Part shown: piece after piece, positions 25,196 to 36,622 of the stretch
How positions within the stretch are numbered: position 1 is the stretch's first letter
How the letters are laid out: each line of letters starts with the position of its first letter
DNA from: Hibiscus mutabilis
Lineage: Eukaryota > Streptophyta > Magnoliopsida > Malvales > Malvaceae
DNA: 64,000 nucleotides
Reading direction: 5' to 3'
Assembly: GCA_019671005.1 (NCBI GenBank)
Contig: CM033726.1
Coordinates: forward strand, 25,368,440-25,432,439
The notes under the pieces: model-generated
Databases searched by the model: none
What the model was told of the DNA's origin: nothing
What the model saw: only the letters and a program-made list of their open reading frames with translations
Program-made: the position numbers and the translations under genes

Positions 25196-25903
25196 CTAAC
25201 CTTTGTAAACATCAATTAAAGTCCTCCCCATTGCAAGAAATGGTCTTCCCAAAATTATTGGGACATTAACATTAGCTTTATATTCTAAAATGATAAAATC
25301 AACTGGGAATATAAATTGATCTACCTTTACCAACCCATCCTCAATCTTACCCTTCGAATGTGCATAAGATCGATCTGCCAGCTGGAGTGTTACTATGGTA
25401 GGCCTTGCGTCAATGCTAAGTTTTCTGAAAACTAACATTGGCATCAGATTGATGTTTCCTCCTAGATTGCACAGTGCCTTGCCCATAAATCTATTGCCAA
25501 TCGTACAGGAAATTGTGAAGCTTCCCAGATCTTTCAGTTTTGGTGGCAATTTATTGGTGATCATTGCACTGTATCTTTTAGTAAGAGCAACAGTCTCAAA
25601 ATCACCCAGCTTCCTTTTTTTGGACAAGATGTCCTTCATGAATTTGACATGGTTTGGCATTTGTTCAAGAGCTTCTACTAATGGTATGTTGTTCTTCAGT
25701 TGTTTAAGAACTTCCAAGAAGAGCTTAAACTGCTGGTCTTGCTTGTATTTTTGGAGCCTTTGTGGAAAAGGTGGGGGCGGATAAGTGAATATTGGTTTTG
25801 CTGGTTTTGCCAAAGTGGTGCTGGCATCAAATTGAAGTCTGGCCTTGTTAGAGCTCACCTCCTTCTTCTTTGTTTCTTTGGGTTCATCTGCTGGCATGAA
25901 CCC
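25196..25903 (-). pseudogene. pol: Athila-2 protease region, catalytic Asp changed
   Basis: The frame gives TYPPPPFPQRLQKYKQDQ, LLEVLKQL-like sequence, MPPKL-like NKLPPKLKDLGSFTISCTIG, then CNLGGNINLMP where Athila-1 has CDLGASINLMP, and later PIILGRPFLAMGRTLIDV. The Asp-to-Asn change (GAC to AAC) removes the presumed catalytic residue. The N-terminal side is cut at about 25903, where the DNA switches to an unrelated Tekay integrase; gag, PBS and the 5' LTR of this Athila are missing. Confidence 0.85.
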
Positions 25904-26418
25904 CGTGCAAACGCAGTATCTCAAAGATGTACAATTCAGCCAACTTGTCCAAGCTATACGTAGTATGCACTAGCACAAAATGCGCACACTTCGTAAACCG
26001 ATCCACAATCACCCAAATGGAATCCTTTTTGGTCGGCGTCAAAGGCAGCCCAGACACGAAATCCATGGTGATTCTTTCCCACTTCCATTTTGGTATCTTC
26101 AACGGTTGCAACAACCCGGAAGGAAACTAATGCTCAGCCTTTACCCGCTGACAAACTATACATCGAGCAACAAAATCAGCCACATCCCTTTTTAGTCCAA
26201 CCTAGTAGTACTCCTCTTTCAACCCTCGATACATTTTAGTACTACCGGGATGCATATCAAAAGGACTAGCATGTGCCTCAGTCAAAATAGTATGCATCAA
26301 CTCTTCGTCCCCAGGCACCACATTCAACCTTTGAAACACAACACCCCATCATCGTTGAAATGAAAATCTATAGGATTCCCATCCCTAATATCTTCCACAT
26401 GAGGTACCAAACTCCCAT
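25904..26418 (-). pseudogene. pol: Tekay integrase fragment (element D)
   Basis: The minus strand reads the H2C2 finger EAHASPFDMHPGSTKMYRGL, then EEYY-stop-VGLKRDVADFVARC, IVCQRVKAEH-stop-FPSG, and the core LQPLKIPKWKWERITMDFVS, GLPLTPTKKDSIWVIVDRFT, KCAHFVLVHTTYSLDKLAEL and EILRLHGV. This is Tekay integrase up to just before the second catalytic Asp. The two stops replace a conserved Trp and Gln, single-base changes of C-to-T or G-to-A type. Both ends are cut: at 25903 by Athila-2 and at 26419 by the chimeric LTR. Confidence 0.85.
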
Positions 26419-27479
26419 TGTAACACCCCTACCCCGGGTTGGCAGCAAACCGGTTCGGGAGCATTACCATACAAGCAAGAATAGGCTAACTCATCCCTAT
26501 TAGACGAGTTACTTAACCAGCAAGCAACCAAATATTCATTACTTAACATGTAAGTTATCTCATACTTTGTTTACAAGACATTATAGGTTACCAAAAATTT
26601 CAATTAACATTATCATACAATCATCATTCAAGACATAATAGGTTTCCAAACAATTGATCAATCAAGGCTAATATCATTTTACAACTATCATTCGAATATC
26701 CTAAGAGCAATCATGTTTCCATTTAATTTCATTGTTCATTAACTTGATTACATATATCATTTCATGCATAACTTACAAATCATGATCCATTGCACGTATC
26801 TTGATTCCAAGCATGCATATGCCAACCTTACCATTCAGCATTTATCATTCAAGCATATAAAAACACATATTCAACATGTTATGCTTATACAAGTGACTAT
26901 ATCATCTCACAAGGCATTCGAATAGTACGAGACTAGATGATCACTTTGAACATTCATTATTTACGTAACCATATGCGCAGAAAATACTTACATTACATGA
27001 AATTCTAGTTTATTACTTAATTCATATTAGTAACCAAGTTCACAAAATAGTAGACCCATTCAAGACATATATACATATACAAGTTCAAGTGTTCAAAATG
27101 AATGCACTAAACATTATATACACTAAGTGCCACCAACTAGGGGAGTACAAAACAAGTATGTCCATACTTTAGCTATGCTAGTGTCTTACTTCCGGCTCAA
27201 GAAATCAGGCTTCAAGATCAAGCAACGATCGAATCCTTTAACCTGTGGTTGGGAAGAATGGAAATGAGAGTGATAAGTACAAGATTGTACTTAGTGAGAT
27301 AGCAACTAGTTCTAACCAATTGTTAAGGCATGTATCAATTAGCTAATTTAAGCGTAGTCAAGGTTGGAAGCAATTCGATTTCAAGCTTCAAATAAGTACT
27401 TATCATTTTCAAATTTAGTGACATATCATTTCAAGCAAAACATTAGGCAAACATCAATGCAAGATGGTTTATGACCCAT

Positions 27480-27720
27480 TCAAGTAGCAATTCAAGTATC
27501 AAGTAGTGCAAGTATCAAGGAACTGAAGTATCAAGTAGTTCAAAAATCAATAGCTCAAGTATCATGTAATTCAAGAATCAAGTGGCTCAAGTATCATGTA
27601 ATTAAAAATCAAGTAGCTCAAGTATCATGTAATTCAAAAATCAAGTAGCTCAAGTATCATGTAATTCAAGAATCAAGTTATCGAATAATTCAAGTATCAA
27701 GGAGCTTTATTCTTTAGTTA
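27480..27720. repeat. CAAGTATCAAGTAGCTC-type minisatellite in X LTR
   Basis: Units such as AAGTATCATGTAATTCAAG alternate with AATCAAGTAGCTC, imperfect and about 30 bp apart. The same low-complexity block occurs at 34990-35120 and, inverted, at 57170-57440. Confidence 0.8.
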
Positions 27721-28326
27721 TTTCTCATTTGCTTTCTTTATTTTATGCCTTTGGTATTTAGTTGTCCAGGTAATCGAGTCTCCAACCAACTGTTGCCACA
27801 AGATGTGTCGTAGCACTGGTCAACCCTCCTACTGTCACCAAATACCACACATATGTACCCTCCGTCTGTCGCCAATTAGGGGCCTTAGCCCTGGACCGTA
27901 GTCCACCATTACACAATGGGCTCTAGACTCTATGGCATGCCCTTCTACCTATGACCACTAACAACCAAGGCTTTGTTCAATTATGAATCACTTATTCAAG
28001 TATTACATGTTTATGTCAAGCAACAGCTTATTCAAGGATCAATTCAAGTGATACATTGCAAGATCTTGTTCATAAACGCAGCCCTTAAGCCAATTGAGCC
28101 TTAGCTCTACACTTTACAATTTAATCTTGTCATTCAAGCAAGCAATTAACATATGCCATTTTTTAGGCATCAAGCAAGATCCTTAATTCACGATTTATAT
28201 CATGATAACAAGTGTTTAGATCATAATGGTACATCCAAGTATTCATTCGAATAAATCACAGTCAAGGCATCAAGGTTCAAGCATTTGTATCAAAAAGCAC
28301 TATCAAGCAAGCATTATGACAAGTAA

Positions 28327-28849
28327 GACACCGTTGTGTCTACGACACCATAGTGTCTGCATCACCAAAACGACTGAGATGAATACGTGCTCGAGGACGC
28401 TCTTTGCTCCTCATATAATCAAGGACGCTCTTTTCTCCTTATAATCGCACATTTTGTGCTAACAACACCGAAGTGTCTAAACAATGTCGTAGCGTCTAAT
28501 GCGACACCGAAGTGTCTAAACATCACCGTAGTGACTGAAACGCACCGTAGTGCTAGGATGCAGCTGCTAGAACTCTATGGATATTCAACTATACCAAAGA
28601 CTTTACAATAGTACTTAGGCAAAATCAACATTATAATCAACATTTCATGCTCTAAGCATTTTTATGATTTATAGCCTAAAGTACAATTTTATGTGAATCC
28701 TATGGTATACGAGTCATTATAACGACACCCTAGTGTCTGCAACGCCGTAGCGTCTAATGGTGAGTACGTACTCGAGGACGCTCTTTGCTCCCCATTATCG
28801 CACCTTTTGTGCTAGTCGACACCGAAGTGTCTAAACATCACCGAAGTGA
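28327..28849 (-). repeat. Dense array of UNCG-type hairpins, two blocks
   Basis: Perfect inverted repeats on the + strand: GACAC-CGTT-GTGTC (28327), GACAC-CATA-GTGTC (28344), ACAC-CGAA-GTGT (28465), GACAC-CGAA-GTGTC (28503), TCAC-CGTA-GTGA (28523), GCAC-CGTA-GTGC (28542), GACAC-CCTA-GTGTC (28724), ACGC-CGTA-GCGT (28742), GACAC-CGAA-GTGTC (28818), TCAC-CGAA-GTGA (28838). Sense-strand loops are mostly UUCG and UACG closed by C-G. A roughly 380-bp block containing ACTCGAGGACGCTCTTTGCT is duplicated (28389 and 28769). Confidence 0.85.
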
Positions 28850-31650
28850 CTGCAATGTCGTAGCGTCTGATGTAAACAATGTAGTGTTTAGAAAGCATCG
28901 TAGTGCTGGAATGCAGCTACTAAGACTCTATGGATATCCAATTATACCCTGAACTCTCATACATAAATACTTGGGTATTTCATCTTATTGTCAATCAATT
29001 ATCGTTATTCATGTAAGTATGCAACTTGTTATCATATTTCATCAATAAACATAATTCATCATCTTTTATGCAAACAATAGTCCGTACCTTGTACTTCGTC
29101 AAGCTTGCTATACTGAGTTATGCATCAGATCATTTATTTTAAAAAGTAATGCAACGTTATTTCTAAATTTGGCTTGACTTTTCACAAGTCTTCCCCTTAT
29201 TAATATAATACACATATAGAAATGCACTCACCTGGGCCATTTATTAGCATGCCTCACTAAATTCTACTCTATCCTTTCCTTCATAGTACCTCGAATCTTC
29301 TTTTGATTCAGATTTGACTTCATTAACCACATGAATATAACAAACATTTGTTAGACTCACTTCTAAAAATATTTCAGTCAAGCTATCTAATCATTTAACA
29401 TAAAAAAATTTCCATAATTTTCCTTCCTTTCTTATACTGTCCAAAAATTCATTATGGTCCTTAATGACCATTTTGAACTTCCAATAATTCTTCCGAGCTT
29501 GTTATCAAACATTTGGATACAAAATGTATCAAATTCTATTTTCTGGCAACTTGTCCTACCCTCAGAGTTTTACTTCTAAAGATCAGAATACACATTGGAT
29601 TTTAATATCCTTCATACTGTAAGAACAAGATTCAATAAAAATTCTAACAGTATAAGCCACATAAACTAATAAAATCTACAAAAATTATGAAAATTCTTCA
29701 AACTCCCGTCACAGAGCTGTCCTAACAGAAACTGCTCTATGAATTTTCTAACCTTCATTCGATTAAAAAATCATATCTTTTAACTCGGAACTCGAAATCA
29801 GTTTCTGTCTGTTGGAAGAAACTAGAAAACAAATCTTTACACCGATATAAAATTCATCATCTAAACATTTTTGTAGAATTTATGGTGAATTTTCAAAGTC
29901 ATTGCCAAAATTCAATCTTCTATATAGCTTCCCATAATTAACTTCTTCTTATTTTTCTACTTGTCAATTTAGTCCCATCACTTGCTTCAAACCACCAATT
30001 CATCATCTTCTTCATCAAATAATTATTCAAAATAATTCCCTCTAATTTTCTTTCTTTTCCAAAATAGTCACTAAAATGCAAAGGTAAGGATTTAAACTTC
30101 TTAACTTTGCAATTTAGTCCTCAAATCAACATTACTACCTTAATTCTATTATTTTAACTAAAAAATAAGATTTAATCCCCATCCAAGAATTCATTTCCTA
30201 TTTGGTCACTTGATTTTGACAAATTGTCAAAATAGTCACTAATTCGATTCAACATCGGTTTAACATTCTAACATCAATTTCACTTCTCCAACATCATTAA
30301 TTACATAAATACACTCCAATTTCATAAAATTCAGATTTTGTCCCTTAACTTTGAAGCTTGTCGAATTGGTCACTATATATTTAACTTAGGGTTTTGCTTC
30401 CAAACAACAAATCAAGCTTACTAGATCATTAATCCGACATCGCAAACCCTAAGCTAGACTTAAATCCATAAACCCTAATATTCTCCATACAAACCAAAAT
30501 ATGTAGGGTTTAAATCCTAACTCAATAACATGATTTTAACATCATATAAGCTTTATTCCAACTTAAATTCAACCATGGAATCATAAAATTTCAAAAGCCC
30601 TAATTTTTTTCATAAACCCTAATTTCCTTCTCATGCAAAATTTTCATCAATCAAACATGTATTCCATGTATTAATTACATCAAAAGATAGAGCTTGAAGA
30701 GTAGAACAACTTTGCAGTTCGAAAGATTACCTAAAAATCGAGTTTCAAGGCTTGAATCGAGCTTGGAAAATTTTCTCCCTTTTGCCTCAAATATTTGAAA
30801 TTTTGAAAGATGAAGAAGGCTTCATCTTTTGGCCTTTTAATTTTTAAATTTCTCCAATTATGCCACCTGTATTATGTAAATAAGTTTTAAATTCATTTAA
30901 ATAGGGAAATTACAAAATTGCCCTTTTATCCAACGGGTGAAATTTATTTTATCATTAATCAAGGGCCAACATTTAAATCTTCAAATTTCTTCATCCAAAA
31001 ATGGCCCTTGTAACTTCAAATATTTCAAAATTGCCACCCCTACCAAATGACTAATTTTCGCTCCAACTATTCTTTATTTACTAGTTCACGGTTCTTGTAA
31101 AAGTTCAACTAAGTCTAGTTGGAATCAAACCAACTACAATAAAATACTCATAAAATAGTATTTTATGAATTTTACATAACTTTTGGAACTATCTTTAATA
31201 TTCCAATTCGATCCGATGTACTGATAATTACCAGAAATTTTATCGGATACAACCCCTCTTGGAAATTTTATAACAATAATCATTACAAATATTATTGACT
31301 CATGTTGAATCCTTTTTATCAGTCAAAATACTAACATGAAACCTTCCCAATAGGTCACCCATCCTTGTGCTACTCTGGTCTGAGCATGCTTAACAATTTT
31401 TCATTCGATCCAACTACAATTTCCAAATTTCTGAACTTTATCGCATTATAGCCATTAATATAAGCTTCGTACGAAAAATTAGGGTAACACGAAAATGTCA
31501 CTCTTGGGGTAAACTATTCATTTACGGGGTCAAAATACATAACTTTTGAAAATCACACTTTGGTCCCTAAACTTTTCCAAAGTTTACATTTAAACCCCTA
31601 AACTTTTAAAATTTATATTTTGGTCACTAATCAAAAATTGGGACATTACA

Positions 31651-33795
31651 TGGCATAAAGGAAAGCAAAAGAAAAGAAAAATACTAGATTGTTCTTCTTT
31701 CTTCTCCAAAATGTGAGCTACCAACGAATAAAGGTAAGAATTTCAATTTTTCATTTTTCTCCCTTAAATACTAGGATTTAGGGTGAGCTTGTGAAATGCA
31801 AAATTGTTCTTCATTGATTTCTCTTTCATTTGGTACCATTAATTCATAGTTCTGCATGAGATATTCTCTTGAATTTAAAGAGAGAAAGTTTAAATGCTAT
31901 TAGATACAAATTGAATTAAGGTTTATTTTAAGGATTAAATGTTTGTATAGCCTTTTCATGCTTGATTCAAGTTTATTTTCAAGTATGAAGTGAAACCCTA
32001 ATTTAAAAAGTTAGGGTTAATATAGGATTATTGGATTCAAGTTAAATTTGGGTTTTGAAATGAAAGGAAAAATGTTGAAATAATTCAATTCAAGGTTAAT
32101 TTGAAGTATTAGAATGATTGAAAGATGTTAAAGACTTGATTTGTAAGAATCTGCCCAGAATTTTAGTCTTTGGCAGTGAGCTTGGAAATTCACCGAAAAT
32201 TCCATGAATATAATTGGGAAGTGATCTTTATATCATTTTGTTCATGGTTCAATCTAGGTTTATCTAAAAAAGGTGGCTGATTTCGATTTGTATATAAAAA
32301 GATATGAATTTGTAAGTGATGAAAGGTCAGGAAATAGAGTAGCATTATGCTCCGAATTTTAGCACTGGAATTCGACTTTAAAAATTTGTCATAAACTGTA
32401 CGAATTGAATTTATGCTACTCGTTTATATGGTTGAAAAGCTTATCGAATCTAGTTTCTATCAGAACAAACGGAATTGAATTCTGAGTTGTAAATTATTTT
32501 ATAGAAATATTTCGTTGAAGGTAGTGTAGGCTGACATATTATAAAATGAGTGTCTTATTGGTATTATTAATTGTACATGTAAGGGATGAATGTGAAGCAC
32601 TCCAGTAAACACGAGAAATCAAAAATTTAGTAGATAAAGCAAAGAACCAAACCTGAAGTTATCTCAAGCTATTCAATTTAGTCGCATTTATATGTTTTAA
32701 AATCTATTTAGGAAGACTTGGGATAAGTCGACCTATATGATTTTACCGAATAGGTAATATTGACTTTATGTAAAATATAATATTTTTACAGGTAAAAAAT
32801 TGTTTTGTGCATGATAGGGTATGAACTGCCTTATTATGTTTTGTTTCTAATAATCTTATTATCATACATCGATGATATGTTACAGAATCATTTATGGTAT
32901 AATGGAGTATGAACTGCTCTATTATTGTGTTCTATCGATGATGGTTTATTTATCATTTCTAGAATGATATACTGCAAGTATAAAGATGATGTTTTAATGC
33001 CCAAGTTTATTATTGAGAGTTACAATATAGTGGCATGTCATAGATTCTAGCATCTGCGTTCGACACTTTTATGTGTCTAGAACTCTGGAGTTCACCGGTG
33101 TTTATGGCCTAGTAGTCTGGACTACCTAGCACTTTGGTGCTTAGTACTCAAGGAGTACATCGAGCTCATCATAGTTACCGTTAGTATCCATGGGATACTT
33201 AGTACTCTGGGAGTACACGACTCACATACTTAATTCTCTCTTTACGTATATCTTTGGCAGTACATGGAATTGATTTATAAGATGTTTTTTGTATTATTTT
33301 AATCATGATAAATAATGGCGTTGATTTTTAGGAAAATTTTGCAATAAGTGCTTAAACTATGTTTTTTCTTAAGTTACTTATATATTTGATGAATACATTA
33401 TAGTGCCTCACTAAGTTCAAACTTAGCGTGTGTTTGATTGTGTACACGTAGGTGGTTCGAGACATTGGTGTAAGTAAGACGTGACATCAAGTTCAAAAAT
33501 TTTTCATCAAGCTACCACAATAATGACATCCTATTTGAGGTTTTTAATTAATTTTAGTGGCATGTATAAACAAGATAAATTTGTCTATTTTGGTTCAGAG
33601 TCTGTTATTCATCAAACAATTAATTTATTTTTCAAAAAGTAAAGGAGCTTCGATTCTGTGAACAAGTCAATATAAATATTTTCAATGGTTTTAAATTTTA
33701 TATTATTTTTGAATAAATTTCATTGTTTGTATTATATTGGTTTTGTGACATTTCCAGCTCAACTATGATGACTGGAATCGAGAAAGGGTGTTATA
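31651..33795 (+). mobile_element. Tekay-type LTR of plus-strand element E, 5' end missing
   Basis: The right end GAAAGGGTGTTATA is followed by a PBS, so this is the 5' LTR of a plus-strand element; the start TGTAATACCCC is missing because the chimeric LTR abuts at 31650. Donor-like AAG/GTAAGAAT lies at 31731-31740, the same site seen on the minus strand of the other Tekay LTRs. A hairpin block lies at 33062-33216, and GCCTCACTAAGTT...GTGTGTTTGATTGT at 33412-33445 is shared with LTR B in inverse orientation (53400-53455). No coding region. Confidence 0.8.
33062..33216 (+). repeat. Hairpin array in plus-strand LTR E
   Basis: GACAC-TTTTAT-GTGTC (33062-33077), GAACTC-TG-GAGTTC (33080-33093), GTAGTC-TG-GACTAC (33112-33125), AGCAC-TTTG-GTGCT (33128-33141), GTACTC-AAG-GAGTAC (33144-33158), AGTATCC-ATG-GGATACT (33183-33199), GTACTC-TGG-GAGTAC (33202-33216). 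Seven perfect hairpins in 155 bases, read directly in the sense orientation. Confidence 0.85.
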
Positions 33796-34149
33796 TTTAG
33801 TGGTATTCGAGTCAGGTTTAGCCGGTTATGGATCCAAATGGAGCTTATTATTAGCCAATAAGTGTATACATGCCACTAGGATGTCATAATTACTGTATTA
33901 ATGCTTGAGTGACTTGATACAACTGTTTATTGAATTGATTGTATAAAGTTATATATGTCTGAAGTTGAGAGATCGTATCGAGCGATCGAACAGTTGGGTA
34001 AGAATGAGGCCAATAAAAATAGTAACAAGTTTAATCATTAATCGTTTTTCGCTTAATATGATGTTAATGTGCTGGTGTAGATGGAAATGCCTTGCTAAAC
34101 CAAGGTTTATTATTTCAAACCTTGGATATGATTTTAGATGAAATTCAAC
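33796..34149 (+). other. Degraded PBS and 5' leader of element E
   Basis: TGGTATTCGAGTCAGG (33801-33816) is a decayed TGGTATCAGAGCAGG, five bases after the LTR end. The leader resembles the leader of C in inverse orientation (GTATACATGCCACTAGGATG here against the complement at 15430-15450). It is cut at 34150 by another X LTR, and no gag remains. Confidence 0.75.
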
Positions 34150-36622
34150 TGTAACACTCCCTACCCGGGTTGGCAGCAAACTGCTTCGGGAGCATTACTA
34201 ACGTACAATACAAGCATGAACAAGCATGAATGGGTTAACTCATCCCTATTAGATGAGTTACTTATTTAACAAGTAACCAAACATTCATTACTTAACATGT
34301 AAGCAATCACCTTTACATACATTATAGGTTACGAAAAAAAATTTAATTAACATCATCATACAAGTTTCATTCGAATAACTTAAGTGAGTACACATGTTTC
34401 CATTACATTTCATAGTTCCTTAGATTGATACATGCAACATTTCATACATAATATAATAGACATGATCATTTGAACGTACCTTGATTCCAAGCAAGCCAAA
34501 TGCCAAGCTTACCATTCGGCAATTACCATTCAAGATTATAAAAGTACATAAACAAGATGGTTTGTTTACACAAGTAATTATCACATAAGGCATTCGAATG
34601 GTACAAGGTTAGATGATCACTATGAACATTCCATGTATACAAATCAATATATTTACCCATCAATATGCACAACAAAATTACTTTCATTACATAGAATTCG
34701 ATTTCATTGTTGATTCACATAATCAATCAAGTTCAGAACATGATAGGCCCATTCAAAACAACATATACATATACAAGTTCAAGTATTCAAAATGCATGCA
34801 CAAGACATTATATACAAACTAAGTGCCACCAACGTACAAATCCTTAATCTATGGTTGGGAAGAATGAAAACAAGAGTGATAAGTACAAGATTGTACTAAG
34901 TGAGGTAGCAACTAGTTCTAACCATTTTATTAACATGTATCAATTAGCTAAGTTTGAACCTAGTCAAGATTTATAGAAATCGAACTAATCTTTATATACC
35001 AAGTAGTACAAGAATCAAGTAGCTCAAGTATCAAATAGTTCAAGTATCAAGTAGTTCAAGAATCAAGTAGTTCAAGAATCAAGTAGTTCAAGTATCAAGT
35101 AGTTAAAGAATCAAGTATTTCATGTAGCAAGTCATAAAATACAAGGTTCAAGCATAGACAATTATCATTTCCAAGAGTTTCATGCCAAGATTCAAGTATT
35201 ACATGTCAAGCAATTTGATTATTTCAAGGATTCATGTCAAGATTCAAGTATTCAAGCTTACATGTCAAGTAATTTAAATATTCAAGGTGATATTACTTCA
35301 TTTAATATCTTTAACACAATCCTTGGTTCTTAGTTTGTGTAGGTAATCGAGTCTCCAACCAACTGTCGCCACAAGATGTGTCGTAGTACGCAAGATGTAC
35401 CATAGTACGCAAGATGTACCGTAGTACTGGTCAACCCTCCTACTATCACCAAAGACCACACAAATGTGCCCTCCATCTGTCGCTAATTAGTGGCCTTAGC
35501 CCTAGACCGTAGTCCACCCTACATAATGAGCTCTAGACTCTAAGGCATGCCCTTCTACCTATTCAACTAGCAACCGAGGTTGTTTGATTATAGTTCTTTT
35601 ATTCAAGAATTTCAAGATATTCAAGTTTAGATTCATGTATGATTCAAGAATCAAGTCAATCAATGTATAGCAATATCATGCTTTAGTCCTTATACCAATT
35701 GAGCCTTAGCTCTTTAATTTCATTTCACATTTCATGTGTTTCATGCTCAAGGCAAACCATTCATGTTCAAGGTAGTACATTTCATGTTAAAAGCAATGCA
35801 TTTCATGTTCAAGACAATACATTCAAGTAGCATTCGATAATTCACACCCAAGGCATTAAGAATCAAGCAATTCTAATTGTACAACACTTCAAGGATGTAG
35901 ACAAGTTACATATATTATCTTATTTCATACTTTCCTTATTATTTATATTCAAGTTAAATTAGGTTCATTATCATGGCATATCCATAGCAAGAAAGTAGTC
36001 ATGCATATTTGGTTATGACCTAAGTCCTAACCCTATTTGTAAACTACAGTCACAATACTCCAAGCTTAGCTAGTCATGGATCCAAACTCCTTTGTGTTTG
36101 CCACTAGATTGGCACTCCTTTCTTCTTCCAGAAGATTTACTCCTTGTTCTAACAATTCATACAATTAAATCAAGGTCAAGACAAGGTACATTCATTTCTT
36201 CAAAACAAGACAACAATACACATAATTCATTCATTTCAAAACATTAAGGCTGCTGCTGCTACTGCCTGGCACCATGTGCATTACTTGCTTAAATATTCAT
36301 ATCTTTCATTTTGTATGTCGGAATTTCAATTGGTTTACACCGTTGGAAATATAACTTAATTATCTTTCTAACCATATAGCGCTTTGATTTTAATTCTTTT
36401 CCAATTAATACAGTTTCTAGTTTACATATAAGGCAATTTACAACACTGGACAATTTGCATTGTCCTTAGTGTTTCTTCTCTACATTTCATTCTACAATCC
36501 AGAATTCAATTATGTTTTCTCCTAATGAATTTAGACATGTTAAGACATTTTCCATAACATTTCCAGCCTTAAACTCTCTTTATACAATTTATGGCAATTT
36601 TTCAAAGCTACTGCCCAGAAAA
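34150..36622 (-). mobile_element. Family X LTR, truncated at its right end
   Basis: It begins TGTAACACTCCCTACCCGGG and follows family X up to ATTTTTCAAAGCTACTGCCCAGAA (36597-36615, compare about 9325-9340), then switches to an Athila LTR. The block 36285-36600 (TTGTATGTCGGAATTTCAAT and onward) matches 9030-9320 of the solo X LTR. It holds hairpins GTAC-CATA-GTAC (35397-35408), GTAC-CGTA-GTAC (35416-35427) and GAC-CGTA-GTC (35505-35514), and the CAAGTATCAAG minisatellite (34990-35120). No PBS on its left, so it is an outer edge. Confidence 0.85.

Larger units (their letters stand above)
26419..31650 (-). mobile_element. Chimeric Tekay LTR: family X head joined to family Y body
   Basis: It begins TGTAACACCCCTACCCCGGG and ends TTGGGACATTACA. 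From 26419 to about 28322 it follows family X (compare 34150 onward and 8225-8400). From about 28325 on it follows the element A family Y (compare 545 onward), and from about 29224 it shares a right-hand cassette with LTR B. Flanks differ (CCCAT left, TGGCA right), so it is not a simple solo insertion. It has donor-like sites on the minus strand at 29224-29237 (CAG/GTGAGT) and 30727-30736 (TAG/GTAATC). No coding region is present; open frames at 28226 and 28387 follow the repeats. Confidence 0.75.

Noticed and set aside
26419..36622. Two X LTRs (26419 and 34150) as the pair of one element
   Set aside because: Neither has a PBS on its left, both are outer edges in the same orientation, flanks differ, and the DNA between them is unrelated Tekay E.
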